Shown piece by piece: positions 51,955 through 60,603 of a stretch of 64,000 nt of DNA; position 1 is the first letter of the stretch; every line of letters begins with the position of its first letter. Origin of the DNA: Deltaproteobacteria bacterium (GTDB taxonomy: Bacteria > Desulfobacterota > GWC2-55-46); NCBI GenBank assembly GCA_016182655.1, contig JACPGB010000028.1:1-64000 (forward strand). Direction: 5' to 3'. The notes under the pieces were generated by a model that made no database searches, was not told where the DNA came from, and saw nothing but the letters and a program-made list of their open reading frames with translations. The translations under genes were made by a program, and so were the position numbers.

Positions 51955-52140
51955 CGATATTCGAGTCTTTTGCTTGAGGCCTTTTTGCGCGCTCCGCGCG
52001 CTTCCTTCCTCCCCCACCAGTTCGCGTGCCCCTTAAGTCGCTACGCTCCTCGCGCCTCAGCGCGCTCGCCCCTGCCTCCCGGAGGCGCTCTCCGCCATGC
52101 GCCCGTGTGTTTGTTAGAGACAGAACAAAAAATATTTTTA
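51955..52140. repeat. Family D repeat, copy 2 (inverted relative to copy 1)
   Basis: ATTCGAGTCTTTTGC, TTTTTGCGCGCTCCGCGCG, CTTCCTTCCTCC and GCGCTCTCCGCCATGCGCCC then GTGTGTTTGTTAGAGA: reverse complement of the words at 43110..43345. The rest of the gap up to 52378 is AT-richer and has no gene. Confidence 0.65.
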
Positions 52141-52387
52141 CTTGAAAGTACGCATTCATCCGGACCCCGAGCCGGGTTTGGGGTATTTGCCATTTGCAGG
52201 GTCCTCGGTTGAACCGGCTTTTTTGTTTAAAAATCACTTCATCTCAGCTTCCCGTCGACAAGCCTTCAACACATCCAATTAAGCATATCTGATTGAAAAA
52301 GCTCATAAGGAATGATAAATATAGCAATCAGCCCCATATCATAAAATAATCCATTAAATCCCTGCCACACGCGCACAGTTGATCGAG

Positions 52388-54124
52388 ATGAACGCTAAGA
52401 CGGCAAGACACTGGTTTCCCCAAATCATCATCCTCCTGTCAGCGACCTTTGCCATTTATTCCGGCACCATCAATTACCCGTTCTGCTTTGACGACTTCAT
52501 GTATGTGACGGAGAACTATTTCATAAGAGACCTTTCCAATTTCTGGCCTCCCTCGGGCACGAGGTATTTCGGATACCTTTCGTTTGCCCTGAATTACAGG
52601 CTCGGCGGGCTTGAGACCTCAGGCTATCACGCCGTTAATATTTTGATACACGGCGCCAACTCCATCATGGCATTCATGCTGATGAGGTCGCTTTTCAAAT
52701 CGAACCTGTTCAAAAGATGCGCGGATTGCAATGGCGCTCCGTTTTTCTTTATACCTTTCGCGGCATCGCTCCTGTTTGCGGCCCACCCGGTGCAGACCGA
52801 GGCGGTCACCTATATAACCCAGCGTTTTGCCTCGCTCGCAACGCTCTTCTATTTGCTGACGCTTGTCCTGTATTTCAGATGGCGCTCCAGCCTTGAAAGC
52901 GGACGGTTCCGTATTGCCGCATACGCATTGATGCCGGTCCTTGCCGTCTTTGCGCAGATGACAAAGGAGATAAGCTTTACCCTGCCTTTCATGGCCGTTT
53001 TTTTCGAGTTGCTGCTTTTCAAGGGAACAACGTTGCCGTTTAAAAAGCGCGTCATCTATATGCTCCCCATGCTCGCCTCCGCGCTTACGATCCCCATGTT
53101 CCTCCTTGCGTGGCAGGAGTCCGGCGAGATAGCCGAGATGATCCGCGCCCTGCAGGTCAAGGAGCTCTCCACTCTTTCACGGCACGACTATCTTTTGACC
53201 CAGTTGGCGGTGATGGTGACCTACTTGCGGCTTCTTGTAATGCCTATAAACCAGAATTTCGATTATGAATATCCTATTTATGATTCGTTCACTCATCCGC
53301 ACGTGTTCCTGTCTTTCATTTTCATCATCGGTATATTCATTTCAGGAATAGCCCTGCTGTATTCCGGATACAGGAAGCCGTCTCTCAGCAGGCTTGCCGC
53401 CGGAATAGGGATCATCTGGTTTTTCGCGACCATCTCGGTCGAATCTTCCGTCATCCCGATACAGCACGTCATCTTCGAGCACAGGCTGTATCTGCCGAGC
53501 GCTGGCGCGGCCCTTTTTTTCAGCACGGCCTTTTTTTCCCTATACGGCATTTTGAGGACCAGAACCTCTTTTACATTGAAGCCCTTCCATTTTTCGATGG
53601 CAATCCTCCTTGCGGCGGCTCCATTGGGTAGTGCGGCCATATATAGGAACGCGGTATGGAAAGACCCTGTTACGCTCTACGAAGACCTTGTGAAGAAAAG
53701 CCCGGGCAAAGTGCCCGGCCATGTTTTCCTCGCAAGGGCTTACGCCGGGCGTGGAGAGTTCGACAAGGCCATAGCTGAATTTCAAATGGCTTTGAGAATA
53801 GACCCGAAAGACGCAGACGCGCGCGTGGAGCTTGGAAACGCTTACAATGACGCGGGGATGGTCGATGAAGCGATGCAGGAATACAGACATGCCATAGAGA
53901 TCAGGCCTGGACATGTATTCGCGAGGAATAACCTTGGGTCATCTTATCTTGTGCAGGGCAGGCCTGATGAAGCGATAGCGGAGTACCTTCAAGCGCTGCG
54001 GCTCGACAACGCCAATGCTGAGACCCATTATAACCTATGGGTCGCGTACACGAATAAGGGAAAGCCGTTAAAGGCTCAGGCGCATTATCAGCGCTATCTG
54101 GCTGTGAAGGACAAGCGGAAGTGA
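52388..54124 (+). CDS. GT-C-like multi-spanning membrane protein with C-terminal TPRs
   Basis: About 578 residues. Around 10-12 membrane helices fill residues 10-425. The first external loop has FCFDDFMYVTEN, the acidic pair placed as in GT-C glycosyltransferases and TMTC proteins, with VQTEAVTYITQRFASLA and FEHRLYLPSAG further on. Three TPRs end the protein (VFLARAYAGRGEFDKAIAEF, VELGNAYNDAGMVDEAMQEY, NLGSSYLVQGRPDEAIAEY). It may be a lipid-linked-sugar transferase for proteins, but this is inference. ORF opens at TTG 52379; ATG 52388 preferred. Slightly more AT-rich than neighbours. Confidence 0.82.
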   Translation: MNAKTARHWFPQIIILLSATFAIYSGTINYPFCFDDFMYVTENYFIRDLSNFWPPSGTRYFGYLSFALNYRLGGLETSGYHAVNILIHGANSIMAFMLMRSLFKSNLFKRCADCNGAPFFFIPFAASLLFAAHPVQTEAVTYITQRFASLATLFYLLTLVLYFRWRSSLESGRFRIAAYALMPVLAVFAQMTKEISFTLPFMAVFFELLLFKGTTLPFKKRVIYMLPMLASALTIPMFLLAWQESGEIAEMIRALQVKELSTLSRHDYLLTQLAVMVTYLRLLVMPINQNFDYEYPIYDSFTHPHVFLSFIFIIGIFISGIALLYSGYRKPSLSRLAAGIGIIWFFATISVESSVIPIQHVIFEHRLYLPSAGAALFFSTAFFSLYGILRTRTSFTLKPFHFSMAILLAAAPLGSAAIYRNAVWKDPVTLYEDLVKKSPGKVPGHVFLARAYAGRGEFDKAIAEFQMALRIDPKDADARVELGNAYNDAGMVDEAMQEYRHAIEIRPGHVFARNNLGSSYLVQGRPDEAIAEYLQALRLDNANAETHYNLWVAYTNKGKPLKAQAHYQRYLAVKDKRK

Positions 54125-54195
54125 GGCATAAAAAATTAATGCGGATAAGGTTTTGTTGCCACGGCGTGGTGCACAGGAGCGGATTCCCTGACCAG

Positions 54196-54365
54196 GCACC
54201 ATATGTGGTTAATATGAGCATTTTTATTTTCGACCTGCGCAGTCCTGCCGGACGGGCAACTCCGTATCAAAAGGCTGAAATCTCATTTACCCCAAAAGTT
54301 CCGTTCGAGACTTTGGCCCTGCGCCGAGCAGTCAGGAAAAATAACAATTTTTAGAGGTAGCCTTC
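54196..54365. repeat. Family C repeat interrupted by a family B unit
   Basis: Left: ATATGAGCATTTTTATTTTC and GACCTG; right: CAGGAAAAATAACAATTTTT and AGAGGTAGCCT. Between them, from about 54239 to 54331, lie family B boxes (TCCTGCCGGACGGGCA, CCGTATC, CCCTGCGCCGAGC). At 1.2 kb the corresponding place has only GACGCCGAGAT. So one repeat is nested in another. Confidence 0.75.
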
Positions 54366-54987
54366 ATTTAATCTCCTCAAACCTGTTCGTCCCCGGCGCA
54401 TACGCATACATCTCCCCCGTCGCTATGTCGAAGTACCACCCGTGGAGGAATAATTTTCCCGCCTTTATCGCCGCATCCACGAACGGGTATGTCTCGATGT
54501 TCTCAATCTGTTCGAGGATGTTTTCTTTTTCGGTGTATCCCTGGATGACCTCGGATTCGGAGTCCCCGAAGACCCCGAGGACATGCTCCCTCACGGGTCC
54601 GGCGAGTTTAAGCCAGTCCCTTAAGTGCGGCATCCCTTCAAGCTCCGACTCGTCCCGAAGGAGTGCCTTCATCGCCCCGCAGTTCGAATGTCCGCAGACG
54701 ATGATGTCAGTCACATTAAGCACCTGCACCGCGTACTCTATCGCCGCGGCCGTCGAGTTCTTGTCCTTCAGCGCGTCAAAAGGCGGGATGATGTTCCCGA
54801 TGTTCCTCAATATGAAGAGCTCCCCGGGGCCGGACTGCGTGACGAGGTGCGGGTCCACGCGGGAGTCCGAACATGTTATGAAGAGCACCTCCGGGTCCTG
54901 TCCCTTCGAGAGCCTTTTGAAGAACTCTTCTTCCTTCTTGAAATATGATTCCTGGAACTTCAATACGCCTTTATAAAGCCTCTCCAT
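54364..54987 (-). CDS. Beta-carbonic anhydrase
   Basis: 207 residues. Interconverts CO2 and bicarbonate. The zinc ligands and catalytic dyad are in LFITCSDSRVDP (Cys, Asp-Arg) and CGHSNCGAMKAL (His, Cys), with FILRNIGNIIPP and AAIEYAVQVLNV between. Length is typical of the plant-type beta class. It stands alone, convergent with the GT-C/TPR gene across a repeat cluster. Confidence 0.95.
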   Translation of the reverse strand: MERLYKGVLKFQESYFKKEEEFFKRLSKGQDPEVLFITCSDSRVDPHLVTQSGPGELFILRNIGNIIPPFDALKDKNSTAAAIEYAVQVLNVTDIIVCGHSNCGAMKALLRDESELEGMPHLRDWLKLAGPVREHVLGVFGDSESEVIQGYTEKENILEQIENIETYPFVDAAIKAGKLFLHGWYFDIATGEMYAYAPGTNRFEEIK

Positions 54988-55050
54988 CGCGCGCCTCCGT
55001 GCTTATTCGTCCCCGATAAAGGATACAAGAGGAAAAAAACACTCTCTTGA

Positions 55051-55095
55051 TAATCTCCCCCAACCCCTCTTTAGTAAAGAGGGGGGATTCAAGAC
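55051..55095. repeat. Family E palindrome
   Basis: AATCTCCCCCAACCCCTC and CTTTAGTAAAG with GAGGGGGGATT in the gap between carbonic anhydrase and the pyrophosphatase terminator. Confidence 0.6.
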
Positions 55096-55113
55096 TCTTT
55101 CTTGACCAAAATA

Positions 55114-55152
55114 CCAAAAAAAAGGCCGGGCCAACTCCGTTGGCCCGGCCTT
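55114..55152 (-). terminator. Intrinsic terminator after hppA
   Basis: Minus strand AAGGCCGGGCCAAC pairs with GTTGGCCCGGCCTT around GGA, followed by TTTTTT; 28 nt after the stop. Confidence 0.92.
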
Positions 55153-55179
55153 GATGATCACATTACCAAACACCCCGTC

Positions 55180-57225
55180 CTACGAGAAGAGCAGTACGCC
55201 GAAGAGGACCGCGACAAGGTTTATGACCTTGATCATCGGGTTGATGCCGGGGCCCGCGGTGTCCTTGTACGGGTCGCCGACGGTGTCTCCGGTGACGGCC
55301 GCCTGGTGCGCGGGCTTGTGCTTGCCGCCGTGCTTGCCTTCTTCAATATACTTCTTCGCGTTGTCCCAGGCCGCGCCGCCCGAGGTCATCTTGATGGCTA
55401 CGAACAACCCGGTTACGATTGCGCCCACGAGCACGCCGCCTAGGGCCTTCGGTCCGAGGACAAGGCCTACGACTATCGGGGCTACGACCGGGATGAGCGA
55501 CGGGACTATCATCCTCCGGATCGCCGCGGTCGTGACGATATCGACGCACTTGCCGTACTCGGGCTTGCCGCTCCCGTCCATGATGCCCTTTATTTCCCTG
55601 AACTGCCTCCTCACCTCTTCGACGATGGAACCCGCCGCGTCTCCCACCGCCTTCATGAGGAAGGACGCGAAGAGGAACGGGAGCATGCCGCCGATAAATA
55701 GGCCGACGAGGACGAGCGGGTCGGAAAGGTCGAATACCATCTGCACGCCGCCGACCGAGACCGACCTCGTGTACTCCGAGAAGAGGACGATGGCGGCAAG
55801 GGCCGCCGAACCTATGGCATAACCCTTGGTGACGGCCTTGGTGGTGTTGCCTACGGCGTCGAGCGGGTCGGTGACGTCCCTTACGGACGAGCCCATGTTC
55901 GCCATCTCGGCTATGCCGCCGGCGTTGTCAGTGATGGGGCCGAACGAGTCTATGGCGACGACTATACCGGCCATCGTGAGCATCGCTTCAGCCGCTATGG
56001 CCACGCCGAAGAGGCCGGCAAGCGAGTAACTGCCGAGTATCGCGGCCGCAATGACCAGCACCGGGGGGGCGGTAGATTGCTTGCCGACCGCGAGCCCCGC
56101 TATGATGTTTGTCCCGTGCCCCGAAACCGAGGCCTCGGCTATCTCGCGCACCGGCGCGTAGTGCTTCGCCGTGTAGTAGTCGGTTATGGCGACAAGCGTA
56201 ATGGTCACGGCGAGGCCGATCAATGCCGTAAAGTAGTAATTCATGGCGGATACCCCGCCTATCCCGTCCATGAGGTAATAGGTTATGGGATAGAAGGCTA
56301 TCGCGGACAATACGCTTGTTGCTATGAAGCCCTTGTAAAGGGCGGGCATGATGCCGCCGCCCGAGCCGATCCTTACGAACCAGCTGCCGATTATCGTCAT
56401 TATTATCGCAGCGCCCCCCAAAACGAGCGGGAAGAGCATGGCTATGCGGGATTCGGGATAAAGGAGGTGCGCAAGGGCCATCGTGGCGACTGTCGTGACC
56501 GCGTAGGTCTCGAAGAGGTCGGCGGCCATACCGGCGCAATCGCCGACGTTGTCGCCGACATTGTCCGCTATGACGGCCGGGTTCCTCGGGTCGTCCTCGG
56601 GTATCCCCGCCTCGACCTTTCCGACGAGGTCGGCGCCCACATCCGCCGCCTTGGTGTATATGCCGCCGCCGACCCTCGCGAAGAGCGATATGAGCGAGCC
56701 GCCGAGTCCGAGGGAAAGGAGCGATGCTACCGCCTTACCCTCACCCGCCACACTTATCGCGACCGCGAAGAAGCCCGTGACGGCGAGGAGGCCTAAGCTT
56801 ATAAGGAGGAGCCCGGTGACGGCCCCGCCCCTGAAGGCGACCTGGAGAGCGGCGTTAAGGCCGTTATGCGCGGCCTGCGCGGTCTTGGCGTTCGCCCTTA
56901 CCGCGACCATCATGCCGACATAGCCGGAGATGGCAGAGGCCACGCCTCCGACGACGAAGCCGCAGGCGGTGAGTAATCCGAAGTGCTCGGACCAGTAACC
57001 TGCGGCCCAGAGGAGGATGAATATGATGACGCCGACATAGGCGACGGTCTTGTACTGGCGGGCCATGTAGGCCGAGGCGCCTTCGTGTATCGCCGCCTGT
57101 ATCCTTTTCATCTCAGGGGTCCCGCCGTCGAGCCCCTTTACCCAGAATGCGAGCCATGCCGCGTATGCTATGCCGATGCCCGCTGTAACCAGAGCGAAGA
57201 GAATTGTAAGCCCAGAGATGTCCAT
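55180..57225 (-). CDS. hppA: Membrane-bound proton-pumping pyrophosphatase
   Basis: 681 residues with about 16 membrane helices. Couples PPi hydrolysis to ion pumping. Signatures: [49 protein letters not shown] (substrate and Mg sites), and [11 protein letters not shown]. The segment [16 protein letters not shown] has Lys where K+-dependent enzymes have Ala, so the K+-independent H+-pumping class is predicted. It probably recovers energy from biosynthetic PPi. Single-gene unit with a strong terminator. Confidence 0.96.
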   Translation of the reverse strand: MDISGLTILFALVTAGIGIAYAAWLAFWVKGLDGGTPEMKRIQAAIHEGASAYMARQYKTVAYVGVIIFILLWAAGYWSEHFGLLTACGFVVGGVASAISGYVGMMVAVRANAKTAQAAHNGLNAALQVAFRGGAVTGLLLISLGLLAVTGFFAVAISVAGEGKAVASLLSLGLGGSLISLFARVGGGIYTKAADVGADLVGKVEAGIPEDDPRNPAVIADNVGDNVGDCAGMAADLFETYAVTTVATMALAHLLYPESRIAMLFPLVLGGAAIIMTIIGSWFVRIGSGGGIMPALYKGFIATSVLSAIAFYPITYYLMDGIGGVSAMNYYFTALIGLAVTITLVAITDYYTAKHYAPVREIAEASVSGHGTNIIAGLAVGKQSTAPPVLVIAAAILGSYSLAGLFGVAIAAEAMLTMAGIVVAIDSFGPITDNAGGIAEMANMGSSVRDVTDPLDAVGNTTKAVTKGYAIGSAALAAIVLFSEYTRSVSVGGVQMVFDLSDPLVLVGLFIGGMLPFLFASFLMKAVGDAAGSIVEEVRRQFREIKGIMDGSGKPEYGKCVDIVTTAAIRRMIVPSLIPVVAPIVVGLVLGPKALGGVLVGAIVTGLFVAIKMTSGGAAWDNAKKYIEEGKHGGKHKPAHQAAVTGDTVGDPYKDTAGPGINPMIKVINLVAVLFGVLLFS

Positions 57226-57437
57226 CTTACACCATGTCTCCTTTTCAAAAGTTCAGATCACACCGCATTGATGCAAACGGACACACCTTCGCCTTGAGTC
57301 TAAAGACCCTTAAAGGCCCGTCCGATTCAGAAAGCTCGAATTTTCCGGTTTTTACCCGATGAGCGGGGGGGTGCGGCCTTTAAAAATCAAGACCGCAGTT
57401 TACCTTTTTGGGAGGTTTGTTGTCAAGCCCATAAAAG

Positions 57438-57655
57438 GGTCCTCGCCGGACGGGCAGACCCGTATCCGGCGGCTTTGCCTCATGGAGTTGGAGTAGCCTG
57501 GTTTGAAATTGGGCCCCGCGCCGAGCGGTCCTCGCCGGACGGGCAGACCTCAGATCTGACGATGATGGGATCAATATGTCAAAGGGCTCCGTTTCTGAAA
57601 ACTGGCCCCGCGCCGAGCGGTCCTCGCCGGACGGGCAGACCAGTATCCGGCGGTA
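57438..57655. repeat. Family B repeat, three tandem units
   Basis: GGTCCTCGCCGGACGGGCAG box at 57438, 57527 and 57619, spaced 89 and 92 nt. GGCCCCGCGCCGAGC directly precedes the second and third. The sequence between boxes differs. The gap 57226..57708 contains no gene. Confidence 0.85.
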
Positions 57656-57708
57656 TTGTATTGGAAAGGTGGGGAACGAAAGAAGAGCGGAGAGCCGGAA
57701 ACCGGCCT

Positions 57709-60336
57709 TTACGGGGACAGGAAAGGCGCGGGCTTCCCTACGTGGTATCCCTGGGCATAGTCCACCCCGATGGACCGGAGTATATCCATTATCCCGTCCG
57801 TCTCCACGAACTCTGCTATTGTCTGTATGGACATGCCGCGAGCGACGTCCGTGATCGCCTTTACGAAGAGCCGGTCGTTCAGGTTCTTGTCAAGCCCCTT
57901 TATGAACGACCCGGCTATCTTTATGTAGTCGACATGCAGTTCCTTTAGGTACTGGAAGGATGTGAACCCTATGCCGAAGTCGTCAAGCGATATCCTGCAG
58001 CCGAGGGATTTGAGCTCCTTTATGAACGAGAGCGCCGCGTCGAGGTCGGGTATGGAAGAAGTCTCGGTTATCTCGAAGACGAACAGCGACGGGTCGGCCC
58101 CGGTCTCGGCCATCTTGGTCTTGAGGAAGTTGAGTAGGTCCCTGTCGCCGAGCTCCTTGCCCGAGAGGTTCAGGCAAAACGAGAGGGGCCTGCCTTTTGA
58201 GATGTTCTCGGCCTGGAGTATCATCGCCTTCTCGAAAATGACCTTGGAGATCGAGCTTACTATCCCGAACCTCTCGGCTATGTCGATGAACGGGCCAGGC
58301 AGTATTATCTTGCCGTCCCTGTCCCGCATCCTCGCCAGCACCTCGAACTTCCTTACGGTCCCGTCCCCGAGGTGGAGTATCGGCTGATACCACGGCTCGA
58401 ACCTGTCCTCCATGACCGCCGCGATGATATCCTCTTTCCATTTGAGCCTGAAGTGCATCTGCTCTATCTCGAGTTCCTCGGGCGTGTATAGATGCGTTCG
58501 GTTCCTGCCGAGCTCCTTGGCCCTGTACATTGCGGCGTCGGCCTTTGTGAGGAGCTCTGATGCCGTGGAGCCGTGGTCGGGATACAAGGATACCCCGACG
58601 CTCACCGTAAGGTGGCACGGGACATCCGATTGGTAGAAACTCTCAAGCCCGGCCCTCAAGTGCTCGGCGACCTTCCCGGCGTCCTCCCTGCAGGTATTCG
58701 GCAGGAATACCGCGAACTCGTCGCCCGAGAGCCTGCAGAGGAACGACTCCTTCGCGGGGTCGCCGAAGAGCCTTGAGGTCGCGTACCGGAGCGTCACCGT
58801 AAGGAGGCGCGCGACCTTGCGGAGGAACTCGTCCCCCATGCCGTGTCCGTAGGCGTCGCTTATGAACTTGAACTGGTCTATGTCGAGGAGGAAGAGCGCC
58901 CCTGAAGATCCGTCCCTGGACGTGCATATCCATGACGTCAGGAGCTCGATAAACCGGGACCTGTTGATGAGGCCGGTAAGCCCGTCGTAATGCGAGAGGA
59001 ATTTTATCTGCTCCCTCGACACCTTCTGCTCGGTTATGTCCTCGTGGACCGCGAGGAAGTGCGTTATCCGCCCTTCTTCCCCGAAGATGGGCGAGATGAC
59101 GGCGCTCACCCAGAACGGCTCGCCGTCCTTCCTCTTGTTCCTGAAGGTCCCTTTCCAGACATTGCCGGAGAGTATGGTGGCCCAGAGCTCGTCGTATGTC
59201 TCCTTGGGCGTTGTGCCGGAGGCGATGACGCGCGGGTTCTGTCCCAGCGCCTCTTCCTTCTTCCAGCCGGTCGTCTTTTCGAACGTCGGGTTGACGTACT
59301 CTATGACGCCGTTCACGTCCGTTATGCAGACGAGGTTCGCGCTCTGCTCTATCGCCTTGGTGAGCTTAAGGAGGTCCTGCTCGGCCTTTTTTCTCGTGCC
59401 TATCTCTTCCTTAAGCCTCTCGTTCGCCTCTTCGAGCTCGGCGGTCCTCGACCCGACTATCCCCTCGAGCCCGTCCCAGTACTGTTTGAGCTCCTCTTCG
59501 GCGCGCTTTAGCTCCGTGATATCGTCCCCGGAGCTCAAGACGGCGACGACCCTTCCATCGTCGTCGGCCAGGAGAGCGTTATGCCATGCTATGACCCTCT
59601 CCCCGCCGTCTCTTCTGACGACTATCCCCTCGAAGCACTCGGGCGGCGGGGTCTCGCCTGAGGCCACTTTTTTGAAACACTCGGCCGCGCCCTCCTTAAG
59701 CCTCTCTGGTATGAAGTCGAACCAGTCCCTGCCGATTATCTCGTCCTCGCTGTAACCGAGGAGCTCTCTCCCCTTCCTGTTGATGAGCTCGACCTTACGG
59801 TCGGCGCCTATGACGACGAATATCACGTTGGCAAGGTCCAGGTATCTCTGGTTCCTGTCCCTTTCGCTCTTTATCGCCTCTTCGGCGCGCTCGAGGTCGT
59901 TTATGTCCCTGCCGATGCCGACTACACCCGTGATCGCCCCGTCCCCGTCCATCAGAGGCATGTTCCTCGACTCACACAGGACGCCGGTCTTGCTGAATAG
60001 GAACTCGGCCCTCGGGCAATTTCCCTGTAGCGTCTCCCTGAAGGCCGCCTCGGCATCGGCGACGGTCCGGCCCTCGACAAGGGTGACGAACCCCGTCCCG
60101 ATGAGGACCGCGGGCTCGGACCCTGCGAACTTCACTGAAGCCTTGTTTATGTAGATTATCTTCCCGTCCGCGTCACAGACGTAGGCGAGGTCGCTCAGAT
60201 TTGAGAATAGCGTCTTGTACCTGGAGAGGCAGTCGCCCGGGTGCCTGTTGCAGGCGCCAAAGCTTACGCCGCTTTCGTCCGATCCCTTTCCGTGCAAAAA
60301 GGGACCGCTACCCGGGCCATTTTTTGACTTCAGCAT
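57709..60336 (-). CDS. PAS-PAS-PAS-GGDEF-EAL cyclic-di-GMP turnover protein
   Basis: 875 residues, no clear membrane helix. Three PAS sensors (about 38-150, 162-280, 325-445), GGDEF (about 450-625) and EAL (about 635-870). The cyclase motif is SGDEF rather than GGDEF, with about 15 extra residues before it, and no RxxD inhibitory site. The EAL domain reads EVLAR and keeps LNLSG, FEITET, LDDFGIGF, IKIAG and AEFVET, so phosphodiesterase activity is likely. Redox or ligand sensing by the PAS domains is plausible. It may feed the PilZ protein at 23.9 kb. Confidence 0.93.
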   Translation of the reverse strand: MLKSKNGPGSGPFLHGKGSDESGVSFGACNRHPGDCLSRYKTLFSNLSDLAYVCDADGKIIYINKASVKFAGSEPAVLIGTGFVTLVEGRTVADAEAAFRETLQGNCPRAEFLFSKTGVLCESRNMPLMDGDGAITGVVGIGRDINDLERAEEAIKSERDRNQRYLDLANVIFVVIGADRKVELINRKGRELLGYSEDEIIGRDWFDFIPERLKEGAAECFKKVASGETPPPECFEGIVVRRDGGERVIAWHNALLADDDGRVVAVLSSGDDITELKRAEEELKQYWDGLEGIVGSRTAELEEANERLKEEIGTRKKAEQDLLKLTKAIEQSANLVCITDVNGVIEYVNPTFEKTTGWKKEEALGQNPRVIASGTTPKETYDELWATILSGNVWKGTFRNKRKDGEPFWVSAVISPIFGEEGRITHFLAVHEDITEQKVSREQIKFLSHYDGLTGLINRSRFIELLTSWICTSRDGSSGALFLLDIDQFKFISDAYGHGMGDEFLRKVARLLTVTLRYATSRLFGDPAKESFLCRLSGDEFAVFLPNTCREDAGKVAEHLRAGLESFYQSDVPCHLTVSVGVSLYPDHGSTASELLTKADAAMYRAKELGRNRTHLYTPEELEIEQMHFRLKWKEDIIAAVMEDRFEPWYQPILHLGDGTVRKFEVLARMRDRDGKIILPGPFIDIAERFGIVSSISKVIFEKAMILQAENISKGRPLSFCLNLSGKELGDRDLLNFLKTKMAETGADPSLFVFEITETSSIPDLDAALSFIKELKSLGCRISLDDFGIGFTSFQYLKELHVDYIKIAGSFIKGLDKNLNDRLFVKAITDVARGMSIQTIAEFVETDGIMDILRSIGVDYAQGYHVGKPAPFLSP

Positions 60337-60603
60337 GCGGTCCTCGTCGAGTTGCCTGACGCTTTAAAACCCTACAGAAGAGAGTAAACCGTTAACTGCC
60401 TATCACAGGTTCTTTTCGGATATTCTGGAAAAAGCTTTAAATTATCGATTTAAGAATGGCCTCAATTGACACCCCGGATTCAGGGTATAGACTCTATGTA
60501 GACACTTTCCCCTTACAGAAACAAGTAAAAACCTGCCGTAATTCGCGGAGATGCGTAAACTTGCCGGTCTGCGTCAACCTCCGTTTTTACGAGGCGTCGA
60601 AAC

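Noticed and set aside
51106-52017. 303-residue minus-strand ORF
   Set aside because: Antisense of dedA plus flanking repeats; no recognisable domain.
57438-57641. Three regularly spaced repeats that could look like a short CRISPR array
   Set aside because: The same box is dispersed singly and in both orientations elsewhere in the window, spacers are longer and unequal, and no cas gene is present.
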